DNA of 16,954 nucleotides, taken from contig JAJZWW010000021.1 in the NCBI GenBank assembly GCA_021846485.1, positions 1 to 16,954 on the forward strand, read 5' to 3'. The translations under genes were made by a program, and so were the position numbers. Below are positions 7,663 through 14,291 of this stretch, piece by piece; positions within the stretch are counted from its first letter, which is position 1; each line of letters starts with the position of its first letter. This DNA is from Actinomycetes bacterium (lineage in GTDB: Bacteria > Actinomycetota > Acidimicrobiia > Acidimicrobiales > Palsa-688). The notes below the pieces were generated by a model, which had not been told where the DNA came from, searched no databases, and saw nothing but the letters and a program-made list of their open reading frames with translations.

Positions 7663-9087
7663 TCACGCCGGCTCTGCCACACCCTCCAGGAACCACCCCC
7701 CCGGGCCGGCGAGGGCCGCCGCTTGCGGCGGACCCCACGAGCCGGCGGCGTAGGGGACCGGCTCGGGCTTGTCGGTCAGCAGGCTGCCGGCGACCTCCCA
7801 GACGTGAGCCAGGCCGTCGGGGCGGGTGAACAGCGAGCGGTCCCCGATCAACACGTCGTGGATCAGGCGCGAGTACGCGGGCAGGCTGGGGGTGTGGAAA
7901 GCCTTGCCTAGCGGCAGCTCGGTCGTCGCGGTGCCGAGCTCCAGGGTGACACCGGGACGCTTGGCGACCAGGGTGAGGTCGATCTCCCCGTCCCCGGACA
8001 GCTCGAAGCCGAGGCAGTTGCCCTGGGCTGGCGCGCCGGGGAGGCCCCGCTCGGGTGGGCGGAAGCGGACCGTCACCCGCTGGCAGCTCTTCGCCAGGCA
8101 CTTCCCGGTGCGCAGGAGGAACGGGACGCCGGCCCAGCGGTCGTTGTCGACCCATAGCCGGGCAGCGACGAAGGTCTCGGTGCGCGAGTCGGGGGCCACG
8201 CCCTGCAGGTCCCGGTAACCCTGGTACTGACCGACGACCACGTCGTCCCGGCCGAGGGGCCGGAAGCAGCCGATGACCGCCTCGCGCGCGGCGGCGATGC
8301 TCTCGGCGTCGAGGTTGTCGCACGGCTCCATCGCCACCTCGGCGGCGATCTGGAACAGGTGGGTGACGAGCATGTCGAGGATCGCGCCGGTGTGCTCGTA
8401 GAACTCGGCCCGGGTGGACACGTCGAGGGTCTCGGGGACGTCGATCTGGACGCTGTCGATGTGGTGGCGGTCCCACGACCGGGCGAACAGGCCGTTGGCG
8501 AAGCGCAGGACGTGGATGTCCTGGGCGGCCTCCTTGCCGAGGAAGTGGTCGATCCGGTAGATCTGGCTCTCCTCGAACACCGAGTGGGCGACCCGGTCCA
8601 GCTCGCGGAACGCGTCCATCGACGTGCCGAACGGCTTCTCGTAGACGATGCGCGCCCCCTTGGCCAGGCCGTGCTCGCCGATCGCCTCGGTGAGCGGGAC
8701 GAACGCGGACGGTGGCACGGCGAGGTAGTGGACGTAGGGGGCGTCGGGGCCGAGCTCGTCGCGGGCCTCGGCGAGGACTTCGAGCAGGCTTCCGGGGTCG
8801 GAGCTGTCGAACCCGCCGCCGGCGAAGCGCAGGCGGGAGCAGAACTCCTCCCAGGGACCCTCGGAGGGCTTGGGACCGATCTCCTCGAGGCTGCGGCGCA
8901 CGTCCTCCTGGAAGTTCTCGTGGGAGACGTCGCCCCGGCCGTTGCCGACGAGGCGCCAGTCCTCGGGGAACAGACCCTGCTGGGCCAGGCGGAACAAGGC
9001 GGGCAGGACGAGGCGGCGGCTCAGGTCGCCGGTGGCGCCGAACAAGACGATGACGGTGGGCGGGGGCACGAGGCGGCGGTCAGCCAA
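7663..9087 (-). CDS. zwf: Glucose-6-phosphate 1-dehydrogenase
   Basis: It oxidises glucose 6-phosphate to 6-phosphogluconolactone with reduction of NAD(P)+, the entry step of the oxidative pentose phosphate pathway, in the cytoplasm. At 474 residues it is slightly short for the family. The dinucleotide-binding loop is FGATGDLSRR (16-25). EKPFG is at 150-154, and the substrate motif RIDHFLGKE at 178-186 contains the conserved Asp180-His181. The catalytic His is H243 in VTHLFQ by alignment to the Leuconostoc enzyme. The start is TTG at 9087-9085 (minus strand), supported by AGGAG (9098-9094) six bases upstream; no ATG or GTG competes. The usual partners (tkt, tal, opcA, gnd, pgl) are absent on both sides. 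A strong hairpin at 9174-9200 separates it from the upstream oxidoreductase gene. Confidence 0.95.
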   Translation of the reverse strand: MADRRLVPPPTVIVLFGATGDLSRRLVLPALFRLAQQGLFPEDWRLVGNGRGDVSHENFQEDVRRSLEEIGPKPSEGPWEEFCSRLRFAGGGFDSSDPGSLLEVLAEARDELGPDAPYVHYLAVPPSAFVPLTEAIGEHGLAKGARIVYEKPFGTSMDAFRELDRVAHSVFEESQIYRIDHFLGKEAAQDIHVLRFANGLFARSWDRHHIDSVQIDVPETLDVSTRAEFYEHTGAILDMLVTHLFQIAAEVAMEPCDNLDAESIAAAREAVIGCFRPLGRDDVVVGQYQGYRDLQGVAPDSRTETFVAARLWVDNDRWAGVPFLLRTGKCLAKSCQRVTVRFRPPERGLPGAPAQGNCLGFELSGDGEIDLTLVAKRPGVTLELGTATTELPLGKAFHTPSLPAYSRLIHDVLIGDRSLFTRPDGLAHVWEVAGSLLTDKPEPVPYAAGSWGPPQAAALAGPGGWFLEGVAEPA

Positions 9088-9173
9088 ATGGGGCTCCTGT
9101 CTGGTCTGGGTCGGGGATCAGGGGAAAGGGGGGCGGAAGCGCCGCCAGGCGCAGCTCCACCCTGCGCCTCCTA

Positions 9174-9200
9174 CCCGGCTCGGGCCGGCCCGACGCCGGG
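9174..9200 (-). terminator. GC-rich terminator-like hairpin after the FAD oxidoreductase
   Basis: CCCGGC (9174-9179) pairs with GCCGGG (9195-9200) and TCGGG (9180-9184) with CCCGA (9189-9193). This gives an 11-bp stem with one bulged base (9194) and a CCGG loop. It begins two bases after the oxidoreductase stop on the minus strand. There is no T-tract, as in many terminator hairpins of high-GC actinobacteria. It would isolate zwf from upstream transcription. Confidence 0.55.
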
Positions 9201-9202
9201 TC

Positions 9203-10630
9203 TCAGGAGTCGAAGCCGAGACCGGTCCGGTCCAGCAGCCGGAGCCACGCGTTGCGCCGGCCCCCGTTCGCGTCGGCGGCGGCGATCGAGCGGCGGGTGG
9301 CCTCGATGACCACCCAGGCGAGCGGTTCGGGAGGGAACGGCAGCGGCTTGGTGCGCACCATCCGTAGCCGGGTGCGCTCGGTCCGGGCGCCGGCGAGCAG
9401 GTCGAGCACGACCTGGGCGCCGAAGCGGGTCGCCCCGACCCCGACCCCGGTGAACCCCGCGGCGTAGGCGACCCGACCGCCGAGAGCGGTCCCGAAGAAG
9501 GCGCAGAAGCGGCTGCAGGTGTCGATCGCCCCGCCCCAGCGATGGGTGAACCCGACGTCGTCGAGCTGGGGGAAGGTCTGGTAGAAGTGCCTGGCCAGGG
9601 TCCGGAACGTCGCCGCCCTCTGGTCGTAGGCCGGTCGCACCTTCCGCCCGAAGTGGTACACGGCGTCGTAGCCACCCCAGAGGATGCGGTCGTCGGGGGT
9701 GAGCCGGTAGTAGTGGAACTGGTTGCCCGCGTCGGCGATCCCCTGGCGGTGACGCCACCCGATGCGTCCGAGCTGCTCGGAGTCGAGCGGGGCGGTCACC
9801 AGCACGTGGTCGTAGACCGGCACCACCCTGGGCCGGACGCGCCACACCAGCGACGGGAAGGCGTTGGTCCCGAGGGCCACCCGGTCGGCGAGCACCCGGC
9901 CGCCGCCGGCGGCGAGCTCCACCGCCCTGCCGGAGCGCTCCAGCCCGGCTACCGGGGTGTGCTCGAAGATCCGCACGCCGGCCTCCGAGCAGGCGTCGCG
10001 CAGGCCCCAGGCGAGCCGGGCAGGGTTGACGATTGCGCACCCGTGGCGGTCCCACCGTCCGGCCAGGTAGGTCGGGGAGTCGACCTCCGCCCGCAGCGCG
10101 GCGGCGTCGAGCCAGTCCTCCGGCAGTGGCCCGTCGCCCCGCAGCTCGTCGACCTGCCAGGGGGAGGTGGCGACGGTGAGCGCGCCGGTGCGCTCCCAAC
10201 CGCAGTCGAGGCCCCGCTCGACGACGAACGCCTCGATCGCGTCGAGGTTGTCCAGGCCGAGGCGCTCCAAGCGGTCGTACTCGTCGGGGAAGCGGCTGCG
10301 CCCGTTGGGCTCGCCGTGGGTGAGGGTGGCCTCGCAGAAGCCGCCGTTGCGCCCGGTCGCCGCCCACGCGACCCTCTCGGCCTCGAGCAGGACGACGTCG
10401 AGGCCGGGATCGGCCCGCTTGGCGAGCAGCGCCGTCCACAGCCCGGAGAACCCTCCGCCGACCACGGCCAGGTCGGTGCGCACCGCCCGGTCCAAGGCGG
10501 GGGTGGCCGGCGGGGCGGCTGGGTCGTCCAACCAGAAGCTGACCGGCACGGCGCGCTGCCAGCGGTCGTCCAGGTGCCGACCGCCCAGGTGGCGCTCGGC
10601 TGCGCCCGGGTGGTCAGTCGAAGGGCTCAT
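9203..10630 (-). CDS. FAD-dependent amine/amino-acid oxidoreductase (DAO family, PuuB-like)
   Basis: The product has 475 residues. After a 50-residue N-terminal extension comes the FAD-binding Rossmann motif VVGGGFSGL (G58-G59-G60, G63), with the ribose-binding acid E83 in VVLLEAE. TGRNGGF (92-98) is the conserved flavin-contact segment of the gamma-glutamylputrescine oxidase/OrdL branch. Near the C-terminus GFTGVGVGATRFGA closes the FAD site. Family members oxidise secondary amines or amino acids with O2; the precise substrate cannot be read, and D-amino-acid or glycine oxidase-like activity is also possible. The ATG at 10630 has only a weak ribosome site. It is divergent from an MFS transporter 141 bp away, a common arrangement for uptake and oxidation of one compound. 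The hairpin at 9174-9200 ends its unit. Confidence 0.88.
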   Translation of the reverse strand: MSPSTDHPGAAERHLGGRHLDDRWQRAVPVSFWLDDPAAPPATPALDRAVRTDLAVVGGGFSGLWTALLAKRADPGLDVVLLEAERVAWAATGRNGGFCEATLTHGEPNGRSRFPDEYDRLERLGLDNLDAIEAFVVERGLDCGWERTGALTVATSPWQVDELRGDGPLPEDWLDAAALRAEVDSPTYLAGRWDRHGCAIVNPARLAWGLRDACSEAGVRIFEHTPVAGLERSGRAVELAAGGGRVLADRVALGTNAFPSLVWRVRPRVVPVYDHVLVTAPLDSEQLGRIGWRHRQGIADAGNQFHYYRLTPDDRILWGGYDAVYHFGRKVRPAYDQRAATFRTLARHFYQTFPQLDDVGFTHRWGGAIDTCSRFCAFFGTALGGRVAYAAGFTGVGVGATRFGAQVVLDLLAGARTERTRLRMVRTKPLPFPPEPLAWVVIEATRRSIAAADANGGRRNAWLRLLDRTGLGFDS

Positions 10631-10640
10631 CTACCCATGA

Positions 10641-10666
10641 TGGCCCCGGCCCGTCGGACGGGGCCA
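10641..10666. promoter_or_regulatory. Inverted repeat in the oxidoreductase/MFS divergent region
   Basis: TGGCCCCG (10641-10648) and CGGGGCCA (10659-10666) are exact inverted copies with a 10-base spacer, ending ten bases before the oxidoreductase ATG on the minus strand. It may be an operator for a regulator of the divergent pair, or a leader hairpin. No regulator gene is adjacent. Confidence 0.35.
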
Positions 10667-10705
10667 GCGAGCCGGCGCGTGCGTCCACGCCGACCGGGCG
10701 GGTCG

Positions 10706-10711
10706 TAGTGT
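10706..10711 (+). promoter_or_regulatory. Possible -10 element for the MFS gene
   Basis: TAGTGT fits TAnnnT and lies 60 bases ahead of the TTG start at 10772. A strong purine-rich ribosome site (GGGAGGAGGG, about 10757-10765) precedes that start. No clear -35 is seen. Confidence 0.3.
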
Positions 10712-10771
10712 CGGGGCCACACCCCAATACCCCCGCCGCGGGGGACGACCGACCGAGGGAGGAGGGCGAGC

Positions 10772-12412
10772 TTGACTGCAGCGCGGGGAAGGGGTGCCCG
10801 CCTCGCAAGGCGGCGGCCGGCGGCTGCCTTCGGCCGGGCGGGGCGCCGGGCCGGCCACCACCTGGAGGGGGTCTTCGGTGGTCCCGAGCGCGCCCGGGTC
10901 ATCGTCGTGCTCGGATGCGTGCTGGCCCTGAGCAGCGCCGACGCGGCCACGGTCGGGGCGGCGGCCTCCCCGCTGCGCCAAGCCCTGCACATCGACAACA
11001 CCGACATCGGGCTGCTCGTCACCGCCAGCTCGCTGGTGGCGGCTGTCGCCAGCCTCCCCTTCGGGGTGCTCGCCGACCGGGTCCGGCGGACCCGCACCCT
11101 CGGGCTGACCGTGTGCCTGTGGGGGTTGGCGATGCTCTGGTCGGCGACCGCCAGCAGCTTCGACAAGCTGCTCTGGTCCCGGCTGTTCCTCGGGGTGGTC
11201 AACGCCTCGGCCGGCCCGATCGTGGCCTCGATGGTCGGCGACTACTTCCCCTCGGCCGAGCGGGGGCGAGTGTACGGCTACATCCTCACCGGCGAGCTGC
11301 TCGGCGCGGGGCTCGGCTTCGCGGTCACCGGCGACGTGGCCGACCTGAGCTGGAGGGCGTCGTTCGTGATCCTCGCCCTGCCGACGTTCGCGCTGGCCCG
11401 GGCGATCTTCCGGCTGCCCGAGCCGGTGAGAGGCGGCATCGCCCCTCTCCCCCACGCGGGCACGCCGGAGGAGGCCTCCTCCGCCCGCGGCGCGGACCCC
11501 ACCCGGCGGCTGCCGGTCCGGCCCGAGCGGCCGGGGTCGTTGCACCCGCAGCCGCCCCCTCCCCGTGCCGGGGGCCCCACCTGGGCCGGCGCGCACCCCG
11601 GCGATCCCACCTGGGCCGGCCACAGGGAACGCTCGGCGACAGCCGGCCCGGGGGCGCAGGGCCCCGAGGAGACCGACGCGCAGCGCGTGGCTCGGGAACG
11701 AGGCGTGGAGCCCGACCCCGACCGGGTCCTCCGGGTCAACGCCCGGCGCATGGGGCTCTGGGACGCGACCCGCTACCTGCTCGGGATCCGCACCAACGTG
11801 GTGCTGATCGTCGCCAGCGCCTGCCTGTACTTCTACCTGGCGGGGGTCGAGACGTTCGGGTCGGAGTTCACCTCGCGGCAGTACGGGATCCCCTATGCGG
11901 TCGCCAACCTGCTGATCCTGCTCGTCGGGGTGGGCGCGGTGGTCGGGGTGCTCGTCGGCGGGACCCTCGGAGACTCGCTCCTGCGCCGCAGGATCCTCAA
12001 CGGCCGGCTGCTCGTCGCTGGAGGCGGAGCGCTGCTCACCACGCTGTTGTTCCTGCCGGCGATCCTCACCCGGGGGGCGATCACCGCCCTGCCCTACCTG
12101 ACCGTGGCGGCGTTCGGCCTCACCGTCCAGGAGGCGCCCATCGACGCAGCCCGGTTGGACATCGTTCCCCCGCTGCTATGGGGACGGGCAGAGGGCCTCC
12201 GATCGCTGCTGCGCACCTCCGCCCAGGCCCTCGCACCCTTGATCTTCGGCGTCTTTTCCGGACTCCTCGGCGGTGGCCGCGCCGGGCTGCAGTGGACGTT
12301 CCTCGTCATGCTCGTCCCGCTCCTCGCCAACGGGGTCATCCTGCTCTACGCCACCCGCGCCTACCCTCGGGACGTGGCGACCGCCGCGGCGGCCGCCCCG
12401 CCCAGCCGCTAG
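10772..12412 (+). CDS. Major facilitator superfamily transporter with an enlarged central loop
   Basis: The TTG start is chosen for its strong ribosome site and reading GAGGGAGGAGGG; it gives 546 residues. The first half has about six helices after a 40-residue Arg-rich N-terminus. MFS motif A between helices 2 and 3 reads GVLADRVRRTRTLG. The second half begins near residue 327 (RMGLWDATRYLLG), and the helices run to LLYATRAYPRD. The inter-half loop, about 217-327, is unusually long, Pro/Gly/Arg-rich and contains a short internal repeat. The family moves small solutes by proton-coupled symport or antiport across the cytoplasmic membrane; the substrate is unknown. Divergence from an amine-type oxidoreductase hints at an amine or amino acid, or its efflux. 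Its TAG stop is embedded in the promoter-like heptamer of the next gene. Confidence 0.9.
   Translation: MTAARGRGARLARRRPAAAFGRAGRRAGHHLEGVFGGPERARVIVVLGCVLALSSADAATVGAAASPLRQALHIDNTDIGLLVTASSLVAAVASLPFGVLADRVRRTRTLGLTVCLWGLAMLWSATASSFDKLLWSRLFLGVVNASAGPIVASMVGDYFPSAERGRVYGYILTGELLGAGLGFAVTGDVADLSWRASFVILALPTFALARAIFRLPEPVRGGIAPLPHAGTPEEASSARGADPTRRLPVRPERPGSLHPQPPPPRAGGPTWAGAHPGDPTWAGHRERSATAGPGAQGPEETDAQRVARERGVEPDPDRVLRVNARRMGLWDATRYLLGIRTNVVLIVASACLYFYLAGVETFGSEFTSRQYGIPYAVANLLILLVGVGAVVGVLVGGTLGDSLLRRRILNGRLLVAGGGALLTTLLFLPAILTRGAITALPYLTVAAFGLTVQEAPIDAARLDIVPPLLWGRAEGLRSLLRTSAQALAPLIFGVFSGLLGGGRAGLQWTFLVMLVPLLANGVILLYATRAYPRDVATAAAAAPPSR
11576..11620 (+). repeat. Short direct repeat in the MFS central loop
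   Basis: CCCACCTGGGCCGGC occurs at 11576-11590 and again at 11606-11620, 30 bp apart and in frame, encoding two PTWAG peptides. It sits in the low-complexity loop between the two six-helix halves, consistent with loop growth by in-frame duplication. Confidence 0.75.
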
Positions 12413-12415
12413 GTT
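12409..12415 (+). promoter_or_regulatory. Putative leaderless -10 element CTAGGTT containing the MFS stop codon
   Basis: TAGGTT (12410-12415) ends six bases before the GTG at 12422, matching the geometry of the element before 7312. Its TAG is also the stop codon of the MFS gene. No ribosome site lies in the nine-base gap between the two genes, which favours a leaderless transcript for the downstream gene. Confidence 0.5.
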
Positions 12416-12421
12416 GACTTC

Positions 12422-13213
12422 GTGCACGTCCCTCCCTCGGATGCGCGCAGGGCGGGTGTGCCCGCGACCTCCACGGAGCCCTCGGAGCGCCGGCGGCTGG
12501 AGCGCCTGGTGGACCGGTGGGCCACCGACCCGGGGCGGGCGGTCATCTTCGATTTCAACGGGACCCTCTCCGACGACGAGGGGACCCTCTGCCGGCTCTA
12601 CGTCGAGCTGTTCGACGAGGTCCTCGGGTGGAAGATCTCGGAGGAGGAGTACCTCGAGCGGTTCGCGGGGAAGAGTGACCGGGAGATCGTCGCCGAGGCC
12701 GTCGCGGCGACCACCGCCGGGAGTGCAAGGCTGGTCGAGGCCCTGCTCTGCCAGCGGCGGGAGCGCTACGCCGAGATCGTCACCACGTCTTCCCCGGTCA
12801 CCTCCGGCGCTGCCGAGCTGGTCCGCTGGCTGCGCTCGGGCGGGATCCCCCTGGGCATCGTCACCGGAGCCCAGCGCGCCGACGTCCGCCTGGTGCTCGA
12901 GGGCAGCAAGCTCTCGGACGCCTTCGGCGCGCTGGTCACCGAGGAGGACGTGGAGCGGGGCAAGCCCGACCCGGAGGGCTTCCTGCTCGGAGCGTCGCGT
13001 CTCGGGGTCACCCCGTCTGCAGTGGTGGTCTTCGAGGACTCGCTCTTCGGTGTCCGTGCCGCCCGCTCGGCCGGGATGAGCTGCATCGCGGTCCAAGGCA
13101 CCGGGAGGGTCGAAGCGCTCCCGGCCGAGGCCGACGCGCTCGTCGGGTCGCTGTCGGCGGGGATCTTCTCCGTCGGCCATCCCCGTCCCCCGGACGCGCA
13201 GCAGGGGGGCTGA
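12422..13213 (+). CDS. HAD-superfamily hydrolase (subfamily IA-like) with altered motif I
   Basis: This is a cytoplasmic protein of 263 residues. Motif I is VIFDFNGTL (41-49) with nucleophile D44; the residue two places on, normally Asp, is N46. A helical cap follows (about 58-125). Motif II is T148 in GIVTGA, motif III is K181 in RGKPDPEGF, and motif IV is E205-D206 in VFEDSLFG. Overall it resembles beta-phosphoglucomutase/phosphoglycolate phosphatase-like enzymes, which transfer or remove phosphate through an aspartyl-phosphate. Loss of the usual general acid/base suggests unusual chemistry or a different proton donor. The substrate is unknown. The GTG start fits a leaderless transcript; the first 38 residues are polar and may be flexible. 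It converges with the GntR gene, 22 bp apart. Confidence 0.88.
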   Translation: MHVPPSDARRAGVPATSTEPSERRRLERLVDRWATDPGRAVIFDFNGTLSDDEGTLCRLYVELFDEVLGWKISEEEYLERFAGKSDREIVAEAVAATTAGSARLVEALLCQRRERYAEIVTTSSPVTSGAAELVRWLRSGGIPLGIVTGAQRADVRLVLEGSKLSDAFGALVTEEDVERGKPDPEGFLLGASRLGVTPSAVVVFEDSLFGVRAARSAGMSCIAVQGTGRVEALPAEADALVGSLSAGIFSVGHPRPPDAQQGG

Positions 13214-13240
13214 GCAGCCGAGGCGCGCAGCGACCTCAGC
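13209..13240. terminator. Weak inverted repeat between convergent genes
   Basis: GCTGAG (13209-13214) and CTCAGC (13235-13240) are exact inverted copies spanning the two converging stop codons of the HAD and GntR genes, with a 20-base loop. The stem is short and there is no T-tract, so it is only a possible terminator. Confidence 0.2.
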
Positions 13241-14054
13241 TGTCGCCGGCCGCCTGGTCGAGGGAGGACCGCAGCCGCGGCGCCACCCCGGCTCCGGTCG
13301 TCAACGAGATCCGGATCCGGTCCGGTCGGAACAGGTCGCGGGCGAACTCGACCGGTAGTCCGGACCCGGTGGACGCAGTCCGCTCGATCAACAGCAGCGG
13401 GCTGGACGGGGCGATCGTGAGAAGGCGCGCCTCGTCGCCACGGGCGACGACCGCCTCTAGGGACTCGACCGCCGAGCGCGGCGCCTGGCCGTAGCACCGG
13501 CCGAGCAGGTCGTAGATCGAGCCGGTCAGGCGGTGCTCGAGCAGGTCGGGGAAGACCTCTTCGGGGAAGTACGAGCGCTCCAGGGCGAGCGGCTCCCGGC
13601 GGGCGGTGCGGACCCGCACGACCTCGTGGACCGGAGCGGCTGGGCCGAGCAGCAGCGCCCGGGCGACGGCTCGGCTCGCCGGGCGGGTGGCGGCAGAGAC
13701 TACCCGCGCTCCGGCCCGGAGGTTGGAGCGGCGCATCTGCTCGGTGAACCCCGCCAGGCCGGTCAGGTCGCACTCGATGCGCGGCTCGCTCACGAAGGTG
13801 CCCCCCGCCCGGCCGGTGCGGCGCCGTAGCCTGCTCTGGGACTCGAGGGTGGACAGCGCCTGGCGGAGGGTCATCCGGCTGACCCCGAGCTCACGGGCGA
13901 GCTCCTGCTCGGGCGGCAGCCGGTCACCGGGGATCAGCTCGCCTGCAGAGATCAGTTCGATGAGCCAGCGGGCGATGGTGGCGTGCGCCGGAGCACCGTC
14001 GGCGTCGGGCAGCCGCGGGGCCGATTCCAGCCACCCCGGCCGCTCAGGGATCAT
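13236..14054 (-). CDS. GntR-family transcriptional regulator, HutC subfamily (UTRA domain)
   Basis: This is a 272-residue DNA-binding regulator. The winged helix-turn-helix occupies about 22-90, with LPPEQELARELGVSRMTLRQ as the recognition region and a wing ending GGTFVSEP. A UTRA ligand-binding domain follows, about 100-265, with the typical GFTEQMRR start, HEVVRVR, ALERSYFPEE and LLIERTA strands. UTRA repressors are usually released from DNA by a small metabolite of the pathway they control. The gene is divergent from the FAD-GcvT dehydrogenase gene, and the shared 237-bp region holds several palindromes including GTCTAGAC, so control of that unit is the natural reading. The inducer might be dimethylglycine, sarcosine, choline or a phosphorylated derivative; this is inference. 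The ATG at 14054 lies just after a TAGCCT element, possibly leaderless. Confidence 0.93.
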   Translation of the reverse strand: MIPERPGWLESAPRLPDADGAPAHATIARWLIELISAGELIPGDRLPPEQELARELGVSRMTLRQALSTLESQSRLRRRTGRAGGTFVSEPRIECDLTGLAGFTEQMRRSNLRAGARVVSAATRPASRAVARALLLGPAAPVHEVVRVRTARREPLALERSYFPEEVFPDLLEHRLTGSIYDLLGRCYGQAPRSAVESLEAVVARGDEARLLTIAPSSPLLLIERTASTGSGLPVEFARDLFRPDRIRISLTTGAGVAPRLRSSLDQAAGDS

Positions 14055-14063
14055 CGCCCGCGC

Positions 14064-14070
14064 AGGCTAA
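14064..14070 (-). promoter_or_regulatory. Putative -10 element of the GntR gene
   Basis: On the minus strand the sequence reads TTAGCCT, ending nine bases before the ATG. This short spacing suggests a leaderless or nearly leaderless transcript. No -35 box was found. Confidence 0.35.
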
Positions 14071-14132
14071 CCGATCGCCGTCCCGAGCCCTCCCCGGAAG
14101 TCCCCTCCGTCGTCCCTGGGCCTCTAGGTCCC

Positions 14133-14142
14133 TGTCCGGACC
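14133..14142. promoter_or_regulatory. Operator candidate TGTCCGGACC, paired with its inverse at 14205-14214
   Basis: TGTCCGGACC is the exact reverse complement of GGTCCGGACA at 14205-14214. Each contains the palindrome GTCCGGAC (14134-14141 and 14206-14213), with centres 72 bp apart. They flank the promoter at 14165-14193, and the second copy lies where transcription should begin. Paired sites either side of a promoter suit repression by looping or blocking. GTCCGGAC also occurs inside the GntR coding region near 13355, so chance is possible. Confidence 0.4.
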
Positions 14143-14156
14143 GAAAAAGTTTTTCG
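14142..14156. promoter_or_regulatory. AT-rich 15-bp palindrome CGAAAAAGTTTTTCG
   Basis: This is a perfect palindrome around the central G14149, with runs of five A and five T. Such an AT stretch stands out strongly in this GC-rich sequence. It directly abuts GTCCGGAC on the left and GTCTAGAC on the right, just upstream of the -35 box. It may be a regulator site, a bent or easily melted segment, or an UP-like element. Confidence 0.5.
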
Positions 14157-14163
14157 TCTAGAC
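14156..14163. promoter_or_regulatory. HutC/GntR-type operator core GTCTAGAC
   Basis: GTCTAGAC is a perfect 8-bp palindrome, extended to GTCTAGACC on the right. It fits the GT-N-TA-N-AC pattern of HutC/YtrA-type GntR regulators and is the core of the DasR sites of streptomycetes (TGGTCTAGACCA-like). It ends one base before the -35 box of the promoter for the dehydrogenase gene, between that gene and a GntR/UTRA gene. Confidence 0.55.
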
Positions 14164-14164
14164 C

Positions 14165-14193
14165 TTGCAGCGGCTTCACGGTCCCGCTAGCTT
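14165..14193 (+). promoter_or_regulatory. Promoter of the FAD-GcvT dehydrogenase operon
   Basis: TTGCAG (14165-14170) and TAGCTT (14188-14193) are separated by 17 bases, the best sigma-70-like pair seen in the window. Transcription would begin near 14200, giving a leader of about 90 bases. Within it GACACC (14211-14216) can pair with GGTGTC (14230-14235). The -10 is part of a CTAGCTT heptamer like those before other genes. Confidence 0.6.
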
Positions 14194-14291
14194 TCCCGAG
14201 GACAGGTCCGGACACCTCCCCCAGGCGGTGGTGTCGGGGGGACCGATCGCCACCCTGGACCGATGCCGACGCGCCCAAGACCGGGAGACGT

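Noticed and set aside
8527..8556. Phe in place of Tyr in the DHYLGK motif of glucose-6-phosphate dehydrogenase
   Set aside because: Phe at this position is a tolerated variation in the family and the Asp-His pair and Lys are intact, so it is not noteworthy.
13983..14291. Upstream extension of the dehydrogenase frame back to 13983
   Set aside because: It would overlap the start of the GntR gene and run through the promoter and palindromes; the family N-terminus begins just before the FAD motif, so ATG 14292 is preferred.
14200..14291. Glycine riboswitch in the leader of the dehydrogenase gene
   Set aside because: The leader is short and shows only one small hairpin; I cannot find the paired aptamer pattern with conserved GGAGAG-type segments.
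14263..14291. ATG at 14263 as the start of a leader peptide or of the dehydrogenase
   Set aside because: It is in a different frame from the dehydrogenase, has no ribosome site and its product resembles nothing I know.
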